DNA of 64,000 nt from Kosakonia cowanii JCM 10956 = DSM 18146 (GCF_001975225.1 NZ_CP019445.1:1984001-2048000); one strand, 5' to 3'; numbered from the stretch's first letter, positions 49,924 to 61,526 are shown. Numbers and translations are program-made. The notes: generated from the letters alone by a model not told the origin.

Positions 49924-50046
49924 AGTTATCACTTCACTGTGAGGGAGAACTGAGATGCGATTTTTTTTGTGCTTCGTAATTAATCTCAATACGTTCGGAC
50001 AGATGAGGAAATATTGCAAGTTATGTCCGGATCTGACGATTGTGAA

Positions 50047-50062
50047 TTTGCACTATGTCACA
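50047..50062. promoter_or_regulatory. CRP site of the malT promoter
   Basis: TTTGC-ACTATG-TCACA; read on the malT strand it gives TGTGACATAGTGCAAA, matching the E. coli malT CRP site. Confidence 0.75.
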
Positions 50063-50326
50063 GTTCTATTTATGTGCCGAATAAATTCAGCCCATGCAGG
50101 GCGGGCGGCGGCGTAAAAACGGGCAAATTTTCCGCAGAAAAATAGGCCATATTAATGGGTCGCGTAAAAGCAACGCGCAATTAGCGAAACGGTAACCTCG
50201 CCGCGCATAAAATATTATTTCGCCGCGTTCTCTGCGCGCGTAAAACAATTTATTACCGAAACGGCATTTCATTATCGGCTCACCGTGCGATAAAAATTTT
50301 AGGTGGCGGCGATCACACTTTTTCGC

Positions 50327-50370
50327 TCATCCCCGCTACTCCTCCCTGTCTAATCCCCGCCAGGATGAGG
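50327..50370 (+). promoter_or_regulatory. MalT boxes of the malPQ promoter
   Basis: Three matches to the GGATGAGG-type MalT box: TCATCCCC (50327-50334, inverted), CTCCTCCC (50339-50346, inverted) and GGATGAGG (50363-50370, direct). The two-plus-one arrangement is that of the E. coli malP promoter. Confidence 0.85.
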
Positions 50371-50437
50371 AAGTGATTCCCGTAGATCTGCACACTAGCG
50401 CTAATGTCGATTATCTTCACACAGGACCCGGATTTTT

Positions 50438-52831
50438 ATGACAAAGCCAACGTTTGATAAAGCGCAATTTGAAGCGGCCCTGACGCGCCAGTGGCAGCGT
50501 TTTGGGGTTCACTCTGCAACGGAAATGACAACTCGCCAGTGGTGGCATGCCGTGAGCGGCGCGCTGGCGGAACTGTTGGCGGCGCAGCCTGCGCCAAAAG
50601 CGGCGAAGGAGCAGCGCCACGTTAACTACATCTCAATGGAGTTTTTGATCGGTCGCCTGACGGGCAACAACCTGCTGAACCTCGGCTGGTATGAGGCGGT
50701 CGGCGACGTATTACAGGCGCACGATATCCAGCTGACCGATCTGCTGGAAGAGGAGATCGATCCGGCGCTCGGTAACGGCGGCCTGGGGCGTCTGGCGGCC
50801 TGTTTCCTCGACTCGATGGCGACCGTCGGCCAGCCCGCCACCGGGTATGGCCTCAACTACCAGTACGGGCTATTTCGCCAGTCCTTTGTCGACGGCCAGC
50901 AGCATGAAGCGCCGGACGACTGGCACCGCCGCAGCTACCCATGGTTCCGCCACAACGAACAGCTGGATGTGCAGGTCAACATTGGCGGCAAAGTGAGTAA
51001 AGAGGGGCAGTGGCAACCGGCCTTTACCCTCGTGGGCGAAGCCTGGGATCTACCGGTGATTGGCTACCGCAATGGCATTACCCAGCCGCTACGTTTGTGG
51101 CAGGCGACTCATGCGCATCCGTTTAACCTCACCAAATTCAACGACGGCGACTTCCTGCGCGCGGAGCAGACGGGTATCGACGCTGAAAAGCTCACCAAAG
51201 TGCTCTACCCGAACGACAACCATCAGGCCGGTAAGAAGTTGCGTCTGATGCAGCAATATTTCCAGTGCGCCTGCTCGGTAGCAGATATTCTGCGTCGTCA
51301 TCACCTGGCCGGACGCAAGCTGGCGCAACTGCCGGATTACGAAGTGATCCAGTTGAATGACACCCACCCAACCATTGCCATCCCTGAACTGCTGCGCGTG
51401 CTGCTTGATGAGCATCAGCTGAGCTGGGATGACGCCTGGGCAATTACCAGCCGTACCTTTGCTTACACCAACCATACGCTGATGCCGGAAGCGCTGGAGC
51501 GCTGGGATGAGTCGCTGGTGAAAGCGCTGCTGCCACGCCATATGCAGATCATCAAACGCATCAACGAGCGCTTTAAAGCGCAGGTTGAGCAGACCTGGCC
51601 GGGTAATAAAGCGGTGTGGGCAAAACTTGCGGTGGTGCATGACAAGCAGGTGCGCATGGCCAACCTCTGCGTGGTTGGTGGCTTTGCCGTTAACGGCGTG
51701 GCTGCGCTGCACTCGGATCTGGTGGTGAAAGATCTCTTCCCGGAATACCACCAGCTGTGGCCGGGCAAATTCCATAACGTCACCAACGGCATTACGCCGC
51801 GCCGCTGGATCAAGCAGTGCAACCCGCTGCTGGCCGCGCTGCTTGATAAGACGCTGAAAAAAGAGTGGGCCAACGATCTCGATCAGTTGATCAATCTTGA
51901 GAAATACGCCGACGATGCGGCATTTCGCCAGCACTATCGCGACATTAAGCGGCAAAACAAAGTGCGGCTGGCGGAATTTGTCAAAGCGCGCACCGGTATT
52001 GTGATCAACCCTGAAGCGATTTTCGATATTCAGATCAAACGCTTGCATGAGTACAAACGCCAACACCTTGGCCTGCTGCATATCATTGCGCTCTATAAGG
52101 AGATACGCGAAAACCCGCAGGCGAACCGCGTGCCGCGCGTCTTCCTGTTTGGTGCAAAAGCGGCGCCGGGTTACTACCTGGCGAAGAATATCATCTACGC
52201 TATCAACAAAGTGGCAGACGTAATTAACAACGATGCGTCGATTGGCGACCAGCTGAAAGTGGTGTTCCTGCCGGATTATTGCGTCTCGGCGGCGGAAAAA
52301 CTGATCCCGGCGACGGATGTCTCCGAGCAGATCTCAACCGCAGGCAAAGAGGCTTCCGGCACCGGCAACATGAAGCTGGCGCTCAACGGCGCATTAACGG
52401 TCGGCACACTGGATGGCGCTAACGTTGAAATCGCTGAGCAGGTGGGCGAAGAGAATATCTTTATCTTCGGTCACACCGTTGAGCAGGTGAAGGCGTTAAA
52501 AGCGAAAGGTTACGACCCGGTCAAGTGGCGTAAAAAAGATAAGCTGCTGGATGCGGTACTGAAAGAGCTGGAGAGCGGGAAATACAGCGGCGGCGATAAG
52601 CATGCCTTCGACCAGATGCTGCACAGCATCGGCAAACAGGGCGGCGATCCCTACCTGGTGATGGCGGATTTCGCCGCCTATGTCGAGGCGCAAAAGCAGG
52701 TGGATGTGCTCTATCGTGACCAGGAGGCCTGGACGCGTGCGGCGATCCTCAACACTGCGCGCTGCGGCATGTTCAGTTCTGACCGCTCGATCCGCGATTA
52801 CCAGACCCGCATCTGGCAGGCAAAACGTTAA
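50438..52831 (+). CDS. malP: Maltodextrin phosphorylase MalP
   Basis: GT35 phosphorylase of 797 residues (E. coli MalP 797) that phosphorolyses linear maltodextrins to glucose 1-phosphate. The PLP lysine is in [28 protein letters not shown]. It lacks the N-terminal regulatory extension of animal phosphorylases. I call it MalP, not GlgP, from its length, its position behind MalT boxes and coupling to malQ. The ATG follows a weak GGA. malQ starts nine bases after its stop. Confidence 0.96.
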   Translation: MTKPTFDKAQFEAALTRQWQRFGVHSATEMTTRQWWHAVSGALAELLAAQPAPKAAKEQRHVNYISMEFLIGRLTGNNLLNLGWYEAVGDVLQAHDIQLTDLLEEEIDPALGNGGLGRLAACFLDSMATVGQPATGYGLNYQYGLFRQSFVDGQQHEAPDDWHRRSYPWFRHNEQLDVQVNIGGKVSKEGQWQPAFTLVGEAWDLPVIGYRNGITQPLRLWQATHAHPFNLTKFNDGDFLRAEQTGIDAEKLTKVLYPNDNHQAGKKLRLMQQYFQCACSVADILRRHHLAGRKLAQLPDYEVIQLNDTHPTIAIPELLRVLLDEHQLSWDDAWAITSRTFAYTNHTLMPEALERWDESLVKALLPRHMQIIKRINERFKAQVEQTWPGNKAVWAKLAVVHDKQVRMANLCVVGGFAVNGVAALHSDLVVKDLFPEYHQLWPGKFHNVTNGITPRRWIKQCNPLLAALLDKTLKKEWANDLDQLINLEKYADDAAFRQHYRDIKRQNKVRLAEFVKARTGIVINPEAIFDIQIKRLHEYKRQHLGLLHIIALYKEIRENPQANRVPRVFLFGAKAAPGYYLAKNIIYAINKVADVINNDASIGDQLKVVFLPDYCVSAAEKLIPATDVSEQISTAGKEASGTGNMKLALNGALTVGTLDGANVEIAEQVGEENIFIFGHTVEQVKALKAKGYDPVKWRKKDKLLDAVLKELESGKYSGGDKHAFDQMLHSIGKQGGDPYLVMADFAAYVEAQKQVDVLYRDQEAWTRAAILNTARCGMFSSDRSIRDYQTRIWQAKR

Positions 52832-52840
52832 GGAAGCGCA

Positions 52841-54922
52841 ATGCAGAGTAAACGTCTGGAACAGGCCGCGCTGACGGCAGGAATCAGCCCAAATTACATC
52901 AATGCGCACGGTAAACCGCAGTCCATCAGTGCGCAGACCAAACAGCGGTTACTGGATGCAATGCACCCTGTCCCGGCGACGGTAAATAGTGCACCTGTGC
53001 CGGCGGTACAGGTGTTTATTCACGGTAAAAAGAAGCGGCTGGTGGTCTCCGGGAAGGGGCAATACCAGTGGCAGCTGACGACCGAAGCGGAAAAAATCTA
53101 CCAGGGCGAAGTAAGCGGCGGTGACGATCTGCCGCTGCCGGGTGGCCTGGCGCTGGGTTACCACGCTCTGACGCTGACGCAGAAAAAGCAGCAGTGGACG
53201 TGCCGGGTAATTATCGCGCCTGCCCGCTGTTATGAGCCGCAGGCGCTGCGTGACGGTAAAAAATTGTGGGGTGCCTGCGTGCAGCTCTACACGCTGCGCT
53301 CCGAAAACAACTGGGGGATCGGCGATTTCGGCGATCTGAAACAGATGCTGTCAGGCGTCGGCGAGCGCGGCGGCGCGTTTATCGGGCTGAACCCGATTCA
53401 TGCCCTCTATCCCGCTTACCCTGAGAGCGCCAGCCCTTATAGCCCGTCCTCTCGCCGCTGGCTGAACATAATCTATATCGACGTTAACGCAGTAGAGGAT
53501 TTTGCCCAGAGCAAAGCAGCGCAGGCGTGGTGGAAAAAAGCCGCCACCCAGAAGGCGCTGCGTGCTGCCCGCGAGAGCGAGTGGGTCGACTATTCGGCGG
53601 TCACTGCGCTCAAGCTGACGGCACTGCGCATGGCGTGGCAAGGCTTCAGCCAGCGCGGCGAGGGGGATGAGCAGTTCGCTGCCTTCCGCGCGTTCGTAGA
53701 GCAGGAGGGCGACAGCCTCTACTGGCAGGCGGCGTTCGATGCGCTGCACGCGTTCCAGGTGCAGGAAGATCCGCTGCGCTGGGGCTGGCCAGCCTGGCCG
53801 CAGGGCTATCAATCCATCGACAGCCCGGAAGTTAAAGCCTTTTGCCAGCAGCATGCCGATGAGGTCAATTTCTACCTCTGGCTGCAGTGGCTGGCGTTTA
53901 CGCAGTTCGCCGAGTGCTGGCAAACCAGCCAGGGTTACCAGATGCCGATTGGCCTCTATCGTGACCTGGCGGTTGGCGTGGCGGAAGGCGGCGCAGAGAC
54001 CTGGTGCGATCGTGAGCTTTACTGCCTGAAAGCTTCCGTTGGCGCACCGCCGGATATTCTTGGGCCGCTGGGGCAAAACTGGGGCTTACCGCCGATGGAT
54101 CCGCACGTCATGCAGGCGCGTGGCTATGCGCCGTTTGTCGATCTGCTGCGTGCGAATATGAAAAATTGCGGCGCGCTGCGTATCGATCATGTGATGTCGA
54201 TGCTGCGCCTGTGGTGGATCCCCTATGGCGAAACGGCGGATCAGGGGGCCTATGTTCACTATCCGGTTGACGATCTGCTGGCGATCCTCGCCCTTGAGAG
54301 TCACCGTCACCAGTGCATGGTGATTGGCGAAGATCTCGGTACTGTTCCGCAGGAGATCGTCGGCAAGCTGCGGCGCAGCGGCGTTTACTCCTACAAAGTG
54401 CTCTATTTCGAAAACGACGATAAGGTGTTCCATGCTCCCGAAGCGTGGCCAGCGCAGTCGATGGCGGTTGCCACCACCCACGATCTGCCGACCCTGCGCG
54501 GCTACTGGGAGAGCGGCGATTTAACTCTCGGCAAAACGTTGGGCCTCTATCCGGATGAAGAGCTGCTGAGCGGATTATATGACGATCGTGAGCAGGCTAA
54601 ACAGGGGCTGCTGGCGGCGCTGCATCAGCATGGCTGCTTGCCGCAGCGCGCGGGCAAAAAGGCGTTACGTATGCCGATGTCGTCGATCCTTAACCGCGGT
54701 TTGCAGCGCTATATTGCGGACAGCAACAGCGCTCTGCTGGGGCTGCAACCGGAGGATTGGCTGGATATGGCATCGCCGGTTAACGTGCCCGGCACCAGCG
54801 ATCAGTATCAAAACTGGCGGCGTAAGCTTGCGGTTTCGCTGGAGGAGATGTTTGCCGATGAGACGGTGAACAGGCTGATTAAGGATCTCGACCGCCGCCG
54901 TAAGGCCGCCGGAAAACGGTAA
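52841..54922 (+). CDS. malQ: 4-alpha-glucanotransferase (amylomaltase) MalQ
   Basis: GH77 enzyme of 693 residues (E. coli 694) that disproportionates maltose and maltodextrins, generating longer chains for MalP and free glucose. The nucleophile region is GALRIDHVMSMLRLWWIPYGE, the acid/base IGEDLGTVP, and the third acidic residue lies in THDLPTLRGYW. AGGAAG precedes ATG 52841. The N-terminal 130 residues diverge from E. coli, as expected for this variable domain. Last gene of malPQ. Confidence 0.96.
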   Translation: MQSKRLEQAALTAGISPNYINAHGKPQSISAQTKQRLLDAMHPVPATVNSAPVPAVQVFIHGKKKRLVVSGKGQYQWQLTTEAEKIYQGEVSGGDDLPLPGGLALGYHALTLTQKKQQWTCRVIIAPARCYEPQALRDGKKLWGACVQLYTLRSENNWGIGDFGDLKQMLSGVGERGGAFIGLNPIHALYPAYPESASPYSPSSRRWLNIIYIDVNAVEDFAQSKAAQAWWKKAATQKALRAARESEWVDYSAVTALKLTALRMAWQGFSQRGEGDEQFAAFRAFVEQEGDSLYWQAAFDALHAFQVQEDPLRWGWPAWPQGYQSIDSPEVKAFCQQHADEVNFYLWLQWLAFTQFAECWQTSQGYQMPIGLYRDLAVGVAEGGAETWCDRELYCLKASVGAPPDILGPLGQNWGLPPMDPHVMQARGYAPFVDLLRANMKNCGALRIDHVMSMLRLWWIPYGETADQGAYVHYPVDDLLAILALESHRHQCMVIGEDLGTVPQEIVGKLRRSGVYSYKVLYFENDDKVFHAPEAWPAQSMAVATTHDLPTLRGYWESGDLTLGKTLGLYPDEELLSGLYDDREQAKQGLLAALHQHGCLPQRAGKKALRMPMSSILNRGLQRYIADSNSALLGLQPEDWLDMASPVNVPGTSDQYQNWRRKLAVSLEEMFADETVNRLIKDLDRRRKAAGKR

Positions 54923-54927
54923 TAAAA

Positions 54928-54956
54928 ATGCCCGGTCGCGTAATGCGCCCGGGCAT
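54928..54956 (-). terminator. Terminator facing gntT-direction transcripts
   Basis: ATGCCCGG (54928-54935) and CCGGGCAT (54949-54956) form a hairpin. On the minus strand it is followed by TTTTTATT, so it can stop transcripts that leave gntT and pass the REP array. On the plus strand it has only a weak T-tail after malQ. Confidence 0.65.
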
Positions 54957-54957
54957 A

Positions 54958-55350
54958 TTGCCGGATGGCGGCTGCGCCTTATCCGGCCTACGCCGTTTCA
55001 GTAACACCGAACCTGTAAGCCGGATAAGCGCAAGCGCCATCCGGCATGTGGTTTCAGCCACACCGAAACATATTCGTAAGCCGGATAAGCGAAGCGCCAT
55101 CCGGCACGCGGTTTCAGCCACACCGAATCACCTTCACAGGCCGGATAAGCGCAAGCGCCATCCGGCATGTGGTTTCAGCCACACCGAAACATATTCGTAG
55201 GCCGGATAAGCGTAAGCGCCATCCGGCATGTGGTTTCAGCCACACCGAATCACCTTCACAGGCCGGATAAGCGCAAGCGCCATCCGGCATGTGGTTTCAT
55301 TCACACCGATTCGCATTTGTAGGCCGGATAAGCGCAAGCGCCATCCGGCA
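54958..55350. repeat. REP (BIME-type) array between malQ and gntT
   Basis: Seven REP palindromes. The first (54958-54990) points one way (CCGGATGGCGGCTGCGCCTT); the next six are in the opposite orientation (GCCGGATAAGCGCAAGCGCC) beginning at about 55019, 55080, 55140, 55201, 55262 and 55323, so with a period of 60-61 bases. The linker GTGGTTTCAGCCACACCGAA is nearly constant, followed alternately by ACATATTCGTA or TCACCTTCACA. In-frame ORFs read through the array are artefacts. Confidence 0.92.
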
Positions 55351-55359
55351 ATTCCCGCC

Positions 55360-56676
55360 TTATACCATCATCCCTAACAGCAGGCAGCCCACCAGGCCAC
55401 ATACTGAAATAATGGTTTCCAGCGCGGACCATGAACGCATGGTTTCGCCGATGGTCAGGTTGAAATACTCCTTAAACAGCCAGAAACCCGGATCGTTAAC
55501 GTGCGAGAAGATCACGCTCCCTGAGCCAACTGCAATCACCATTAATTCAGGGCTGACGCCGGTTGTGGCGATCAGCGGTGCCGCGATACCGCCTGCGGTA
55601 ATCGCTGCAACCGTTGCGGAACCGAGCGCAATACGCAGCACGGCGGCAATCGACCAGGCCATAAACAGCGGAGAGAGGTTGGTGGCATGCATCATTGAGG
55701 CGATGTACTTATCCACGCCGCTGTCGACCAGCACCTGCTTAAACGCGCCGCCACCACCGATGATCAGCAGCATCATGGCGATGATTTTGATCGAGCTGGT
55801 CAGCGTGTCGTTGATATCGTCCATCGAACGGCCACGATTGAGGCCAAAGGTGAAGACCGCAATCAGCACCGCAATCATTGTCGCCATCACCGGGTCGCCG
55901 AAGAACTCAGCGTAGGGCAGCAACGCGTGGCCTTTCGGCAGCACCATCTCAGCCACGGCACGCAGCGCCATCAGGATCACCGGCACCAGCGATGTCCAGA
56001 CGCTGACGCCAAAGCCCGGCATCTCTTCTTCGCTAAAGGTTTTTGAGTTGTAGAGCCCTTCCGGGATCGGTTTATCGATATTTTTCAGGAAACGGGCGTA
56101 CACCGGGCCAGCGAGGATCACTGTCGGAATGCCGAGCAGCGTGCCGTAGAGCAGGGTTTTACCCATATCAGCATGGAAAATGGTGGCGATAGCGGTTGGG
56201 CCCGGGTGCGGCGGCAGGAAGCCGTGCGTCACGGAAAGGGCCGCGGCCATCGGCACGCCGACGTAGAGCAGGGGAATGCGCGCCGAAGCCGCAACGGTAA
56301 AGACCAGCGGCAGCAGCAGTACAAAACCTACTTCGTAGAAGAGGGCGAAACCGACGGTAAAACCGGTTAACACGATCGCCCACTGGATATGCTTGCGACC
56401 AAACTTTTCAATCAGCGTGGTGGCAATGCGCTGCGCACCGCCGCAGTCCGCCAGCAGCTTGCCCAGCATGGCACCGAAGCCCATGATCAGCGCAAGACTG
56501 CCCAGCGTTCCGCCAACACCGGCTTTGATCGATTTAATCACCGCATCCAGCGGCATGCCCTGCATCATCCCCACGGCAAGCGCGACGAGGATCAGAGCGA
56601 TAAACCCGTTCATTTTGAAACGGATCATGAGTAACAGTAGGAGAGCAACACCGATAGCAACGATGACTAATGGCAT
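55360..56676 (-). CDS. gntT: High-affinity gluconate transporter GntT
   Basis: 438-residue gluconate:H+ symporter of the Gnt family with 12-14 helices, same length as E. coli GntT. Characteristic stretches: KAGVGGTLGSLALIMGFGAMLGKLLADCGGAQRIA, HGFLPPHPGPTAIATIF, GSGSVIFSHVNDPGFWLFKEYF. ATG 56676 is preceded by AGG at the usual distance. Two GntR-type operators lie upstream, tying it to the gntR/gntKU group 13 kb away. Confidence 0.96.
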   Translation of the reverse strand: MPLVIVAIGVALLLLLMIRFKMNGFIALILVALAVGMMQGMPLDAVIKSIKAGVGGTLGSLALIMGFGAMLGKLLADCGGAQRIATTLIEKFGRKHIQWAIVLTGFTVGFALFYEVGFVLLLPLVFTVAASARIPLLYVGVPMAAALSVTHGFLPPHPGPTAIATIFHADMGKTLLYGTLLGIPTVILAGPVYARFLKNIDKPIPEGLYNSKTFSEEEMPGFGVSVWTSLVPVILMALRAVAEMVLPKGHALLPYAEFFGDPVMATMIAVLIAVFTFGLNRGRSMDDINDTLTSSIKIIAMMLLIIGGGGAFKQVLVDSGVDKYIASMMHATNLSPLFMAWSIAAVLRIALGSATVAAITAGGIAAPLIATTGVSPELMVIAVGSGSVIFSHVNDPGFWLFKEYFNLTIGETMRSWSALETIISVCGLVGCLLLGMMV

Positions 56677-56695
56677 GATTTACCTGGCCTTTATT

Positions 56696-56711
56696 TTGTT
56701 ATGGGTAACGT
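56696..56711 (-). promoter_or_regulatory. GntR operator near gntT start
   Basis: TTGTTATGGGTAACGT resembles the GntR palindrome (ATGTTA-N4-TAACAT) and lies about 20 bases upstream of the gntT ATG, downstream of the likely promoter. Confidence 0.65.
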
Positions 56712-56828
56712 CAGTGTTTTCGGGCAGCCGTTTTCAAAAGGTGAAATCGCGCTGCGGCACCGTTTCGGCTTACATCCATTGCTGAAAATTGTAGTCGGAT
56801 GTTTTTTATCTTGTCGGTGCCGGTCGGG

Positions 56829-56844
56829 ATGATACGGGTAACAT
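56829..56844 (-). promoter_or_regulatory. Upstream GntR operator of gntT
   Basis: ATGATACGGGTAACAT fits the GntR consensus well. With the site at 56696 it brackets the gntT promoter, allowing repression by looping as proposed for E. coli gntT. Confidence 0.7.
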
Positions 56845-56973
56845 CCCGATAAAGAGAATCACCCGGCGGATCAAAATGTAAGAAGTGAGAGCTTCGTCAT
56901 ACTAACAGCGGAGCAAAAGCAGGGGGTATTTGCCGGATGGTGGCTGGAGCAGGCTTATGGGCTGGGCGGTTTG

Positions 56974-57154
56974 ATTGCCGGATGGCGGCTGCGCCTTATC
57001 CGGCCTACGGGGGCAGAGGAAAAAGCTACTGGGATGGAGCGGTTTGATTGCCGGATAGCGGCTACGCCTTATCCGGCCTACGGGGGCAGAGGAAAAAGCC
57101 ACTGGGATGGAGCGGTTTGATTGCCGGATGGCGGCTACGCCTTATCCGGCCCAT
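56974..57154. repeat. Second REP array, gntT-nfuA intergenic region
   Basis: Three copies of a REP palindrome (TTGCCGGATGGCGGCTGCGC then CTTATCCGGCCTACG) at about 56975, 57048 and 57121. They repeat every 73 bases with a constant linker (GGGGCAGAGGAAAAAGC...GGGATGGAGCGGTTTGA). Partial copies flank it near 56930 and 57190. Linker and period differ from the array on the other side of gntT. The rest of the 612-base gap (56677-57288) holds the gntT control region and no gene. Confidence 0.88.
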
Positions 57155-57237
57155 CGGGGCAGAGGAAAAGCCTCATAGGATGGAGCGGTTGGATAGCCGG
57201 ATAGAGATTGAACCGAGAGGGCTTACATAAAGGAATA

Positions 57238-57265
57238 GGCCCGGTAAGCGAAGCGCCACCGGGCA
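57238..57265 (-). terminator. Hairpin downstream of nfuA (REP-like)
   Basis: GGCCCGGTAAGCG and CGCCACCGGGCA form a stem 24-50 bases past the nfuA stop on the minus strand. It is probably the transcript end or stabilising structure; no strong T-run is visible. Confidence 0.5.
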
Positions 57266-57288
57266 ATATACTCAACGCGCAGAGAGGC

Positions 57289-57864
57289 TTAGTAGTAGGA
57301 GTGCTCGCCGCGCTGGTGCTCGGTGAGGTCACGCACGCCGGCGAGTTCCGGGAACTCGTTCAGCAGCTGCTTCTCGATGCCTTCTTTCAGGGTTACGTCA
57401 ACCATGGAGCACCCGTTACAGCCGCCGCCAAACTGCAGAATGGCGTAGCCTTCATCGGTGATCTCCATCAGCGTAACGCGACCGCCGTGGCCTGCGAGCT
57501 GCGGGTTGATCTGCGATTGCAGTAAATACTCCACGCGCTCCATCAGCGGGGCGTCGTCGGAGACTTTACGCATTTTGGCGTTCGGGGCTTTCAGCGTCAG
57601 CTGAGAACCTAACTGGTCGGTGACAAAATCGATTTCCGCATCTTCCAGATACGGTGCGCTCAGCTCATCGACATAGGCAACCAGTTGTTCAAATTTCAGC
57701 GCGGTATCGGTGGCTTCGACCGCATCCGGCGGACAGTAAGAGACACCACACTCTGCGTTTGGCGTGCCTGGGTTGATCACAAATACGCGGATTTGTGTCC
57801 CTTCTTCCTGATTCGCCAGCAGTTTGACAAAGTGCGCTTGGGCAGCGTCGGAAATACGGATCAT
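57289..57864 (-). CDS. nfuA: Fe/S biogenesis protein NfuA
   Basis: 191-residue carrier that holds a [4Fe-4S] cluster at a dimer interface and delivers it to apo-proteins, especially under oxidative or iron stress. The N-terminal domain is a degenerate A-type scaffold; the C-terminal Nfu domain has Cys149 and Cys152 in [14 protein letters not shown]. Length identical to E. coli. It lies 58 bases downstream of gntX on the same strand. Confidence 0.96.
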   Translation of the reverse strand: MIRISDAAQAHFVKLLANQEEGTQIRVFVINPGTPNAECGVSYCPPDAVEATDTALKFEQLVAYVDELSAPYLEDAEIDFVTDQLGSQLTLKAPNAKMRKVSDDAPLMERVEYLLQSQINPQLAGHGGRVTLMEITDEGYAILQFGGGCNGCSMVDVTLKEGIEKQLLNEFPELAGVRDLTEHQRGEHSYY

Positions 57865-57922
57865 AGCAATGGCCTAATAGTTGACTATTTTACTCGGTTA
57901 TAATACGCCCATCATCGAGGGT

Positions 57923-58606
57923 CTACAAGGTTCGACACAGGCACCAGACCTGAACAGTGGCTGCGCCGCTGCGTAAAAGCAGCTGGCTGATCTCTGCGAC
58001 CGTGCTGCCGGTGGTGACGACATCATCCACAACAACGATATGGAGACCCGCCACCGGCAATTCAAGACGGAAGGCGTTTTTCACGTTCCTTTTACGTAGC
58101 CGTGCCGCTAACTGATGCTGAACCGGCGTCGCCCGCTGTCGCCTGAGCGCCGCGCGCGGGTAAGGGCAGCGCAGCCAGCGCGAAAGGCTTCTGCACAGCA
58201 GATCGCTCTGGTTAAACCCTCTTCGCCACTGGCGACGGCCGTGCAGCGGCACGCTCATCAGCATATCCGGCGGCGACAGCACATTGATGCGCCGCGCACT
58301 GTGTACCGTCAGCAGCAGCAGGCGCGCCAGCGCGGGGGCCATCTCCGGGCGCGGATGGAATTTAAACTGATGCACCAGCAGGCTGAGCGGCGGCGCATAG
58401 CGGCTAACGGCAATCAGCCGCTGCCAGGGCGGCGCGCGGCGTAAACAGCGCCCGCAGGGAAGCCGTTCGCAGGCGGCGGGTAAACCGCACAAAGGGCAAA
58501 CTTTTTCGCGTCGTTGCAGGCTTCGCGTACAGCGCGAACAGACCCCCCAATGGCTGAGCATTAATGGCATCAGGCATAGCCAGCACAATCCCGGCACTGT
58601 TAGCAT
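57923..58606 (-). CDS. gntX: Phosphoribosyltransferase-like protein GntX (ComF family)
   Basis: 227-residue ComF-type protein. The N-terminus has a Cys-rich zinc-finger-like part (CWLC...CSRC...CPLCG...CGRC) and the C-terminus a PRPP-binding motif VVVDDVVTTGSTVAEI. E. coli gntX (yhgH) has been linked to DNA utilisation as a nutrient and to gluconate uptake; the biochemical activity is unproven. ATG 58606 with AGGAGGTG upstream gives MLTVPGLCWLC; the longer upstream frame overlaps bioH and is rejected. Divergent from bioH. Confidence 0.92.
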   Translation of the reverse strand: MLTVPGLCWLCLMPLMLSHWGVCSRCTRSLQRREKVCPLCGLPAACERLPCGRCLRRAPPWQRLIAVSRYAPPLSLLVHQFKFHPRPEMAPALARLLLLTVHSARRINVLSPPDMLMSVPLHGRRQWRRGFNQSDLLCRSLSRWLRCPYPRAALRRQRATPVQHQLAARLRKRNVKNAFRLELPVAGLHIVVVDDVVTTGSTVAEISQLLLRSGAATVQVWCLCRTL

Positions 58607-58644
58607 GTGGCACCTCCTTGTGTGAAAGAAGAGAACGATAACTG

Positions 58645-59415
58645 ATGAGTGACATCTGGTGGCAAACCAAAGGCGAAGGAGATGCGCATCTTGTGCTGCT
58701 GCACGGCTGGGGGCTGAATGCACAAGTATGGGATTGCATTACGGCGGAACTCAGCTCGCACTTTACGCTGCACCTGGTCGATCTTCCGGGGTATGGCCGC
58801 AGTCGCAGTTTTGGCGCGCAGACCCTGGCGCAGATGGCGCAGTGCGTTTTAGCCCAGGCGCCGGAAAAGGCGATATGGCTCGGCTGGAGCCTCGGCGGGC
58901 TGGTGGCAAGCCAGGTTGCGCTTCAGGCACCGGAACGGGTGAGCGCGCTGGTCACCGTCGCCTCCTCGCCCTGTTTCAGTGCGCGTGAAGCATGGCCGGG
59001 AATTAAACCCGAAGTGCTGGCCGGCTTTCAGCACCAGCTGAGTGAAGATTTTCAACGCACAGTCGAGCGCTTTCTGGCGCTGCAAACCATGGGCAGCGAC
59101 ACAGCCCGTCAGGATGCGCGCCTGCTGAAAAGCGCTGTCTTATCGCTGGATATGCCGTCGACAGAGGTGCTGAACGGCGGGCTGGAGATTTTGAAGACGG
59201 TCGATCTGCGCGAGGAATTACAAAACCTGTCGCTGCCGTTTTTGCGTCTGTATGGTCATCTTGATGGACTGGTGCCGCGTAAGATTGTGCCGCTGCTCGA
59301 TGAGATGTGGCCCGCAAGCGAGTCGATTATCTTCCCGAAAGCGGCGCATGCACCGTTTGTGTCACACCCAGAAGCCTTTTGCGACGCGTTACTGGCGTTG
59401 AAAGCGAAGTTATAG
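58645..59415 (+). CDS. bioH: Pimeloyl-ACP methyl ester carboxylesterase BioH
   Basis: 256-residue alpha/beta hydrolase that removes the methyl ester from pimeloyl-ACP, ending pimelate-chain synthesis for biotin. The catalytic triad is visible: Ser82 in LGWSLGG, Asp207 in YGHLDGLVP, His235 in [11 protein letters not shown]. Divergent from gntX with only 38 bases between the starts. It is followed directly by convergent envZ, whereas in E. coli feoABC-yhgA lie next to it. Confidence 0.96.
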   Translation: MSDIWWQTKGEGDAHLVLLHGWGLNAQVWDCITAELSSHFTLHLVDLPGYGRSRSFGAQTLAQMAQCVLAQAPEKAIWLGWSLGGLVASQVALQAPERVSALVTVASSPCFSAREAWPGIKPEVLAGFQHQLSEDFQRTVERFLALQTMGSDTARQDARLLKSAVLSLDMPSTEVLNGGLEILKTVDLREELQNLSLPFLRLYGHLDGLVPRKIVPLLDEMWPASESIIFPKAAHAPFVSHPEAFCDALLALKAKL

Positions 59416-59424
59416 AAGGGGAAA

Positions 59425-59455
59425 AGCGCTTTGCCAGCCGGGCAAAGCGCTACAG
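59425..59455 (-). terminator. Terminator between bioH and envZ
   Basis: AGCGCTTTGCC (59425-59435) and GGCAAAGCGCT (59441-59451) form a perfect 11-base stem. On the minus strand it is followed by TTTT, so it ends the ompR-envZ transcript; on the plus strand the tail is weaker. Confidence 0.8.
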
Positions 59456-59457
59456 CT

Positions 59458-61526
<2,069 letters not shown>

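Larger units (their letters stand above)
49924..50437. other. malT-malP divergent regulatory region
   Basis: 514 bases without a convincing gene. It holds a CRP site serving malT (50047-50062) and MalT boxes serving malP (50327-50370). The middle part (about 50090-50280) has many alternating GC-rich (GCGCGCG-like) and A/T-run patches. A 61-codon frame on the minus strand here (50272-50087) is Arg/Cys-rich, has no ribosome binding site and is probably chance. Confidence 0.65.

Noticed and set aside
50087..50272. 61-codon minus-strand ORF in the malT-malP gap
   Set aside because: No ribosome binding site, unusual Arg/Cys composition, lies in GC-patterned intergenic DNA.
50438..52831. Calling the phosphorylase GlgP
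   Set aside because: Length, MalT boxes upstream and the coupled malQ identify MalP; the glg genes are absent here.
54928..55270. Short ORFs reading through the REP array
   Set aside because: They exist only because 61 is not a multiple of three and the repeats lack stops; no ribosome binding sites and the peptides are repeat translations.
54958..55350. Regular repeats with about 60-base period, possible CRISPR array
   Set aside because: The repeats are REP palindromes and the intervening sequence is also repeated (only two spacer types); there are no unique spacers and no cas genes.
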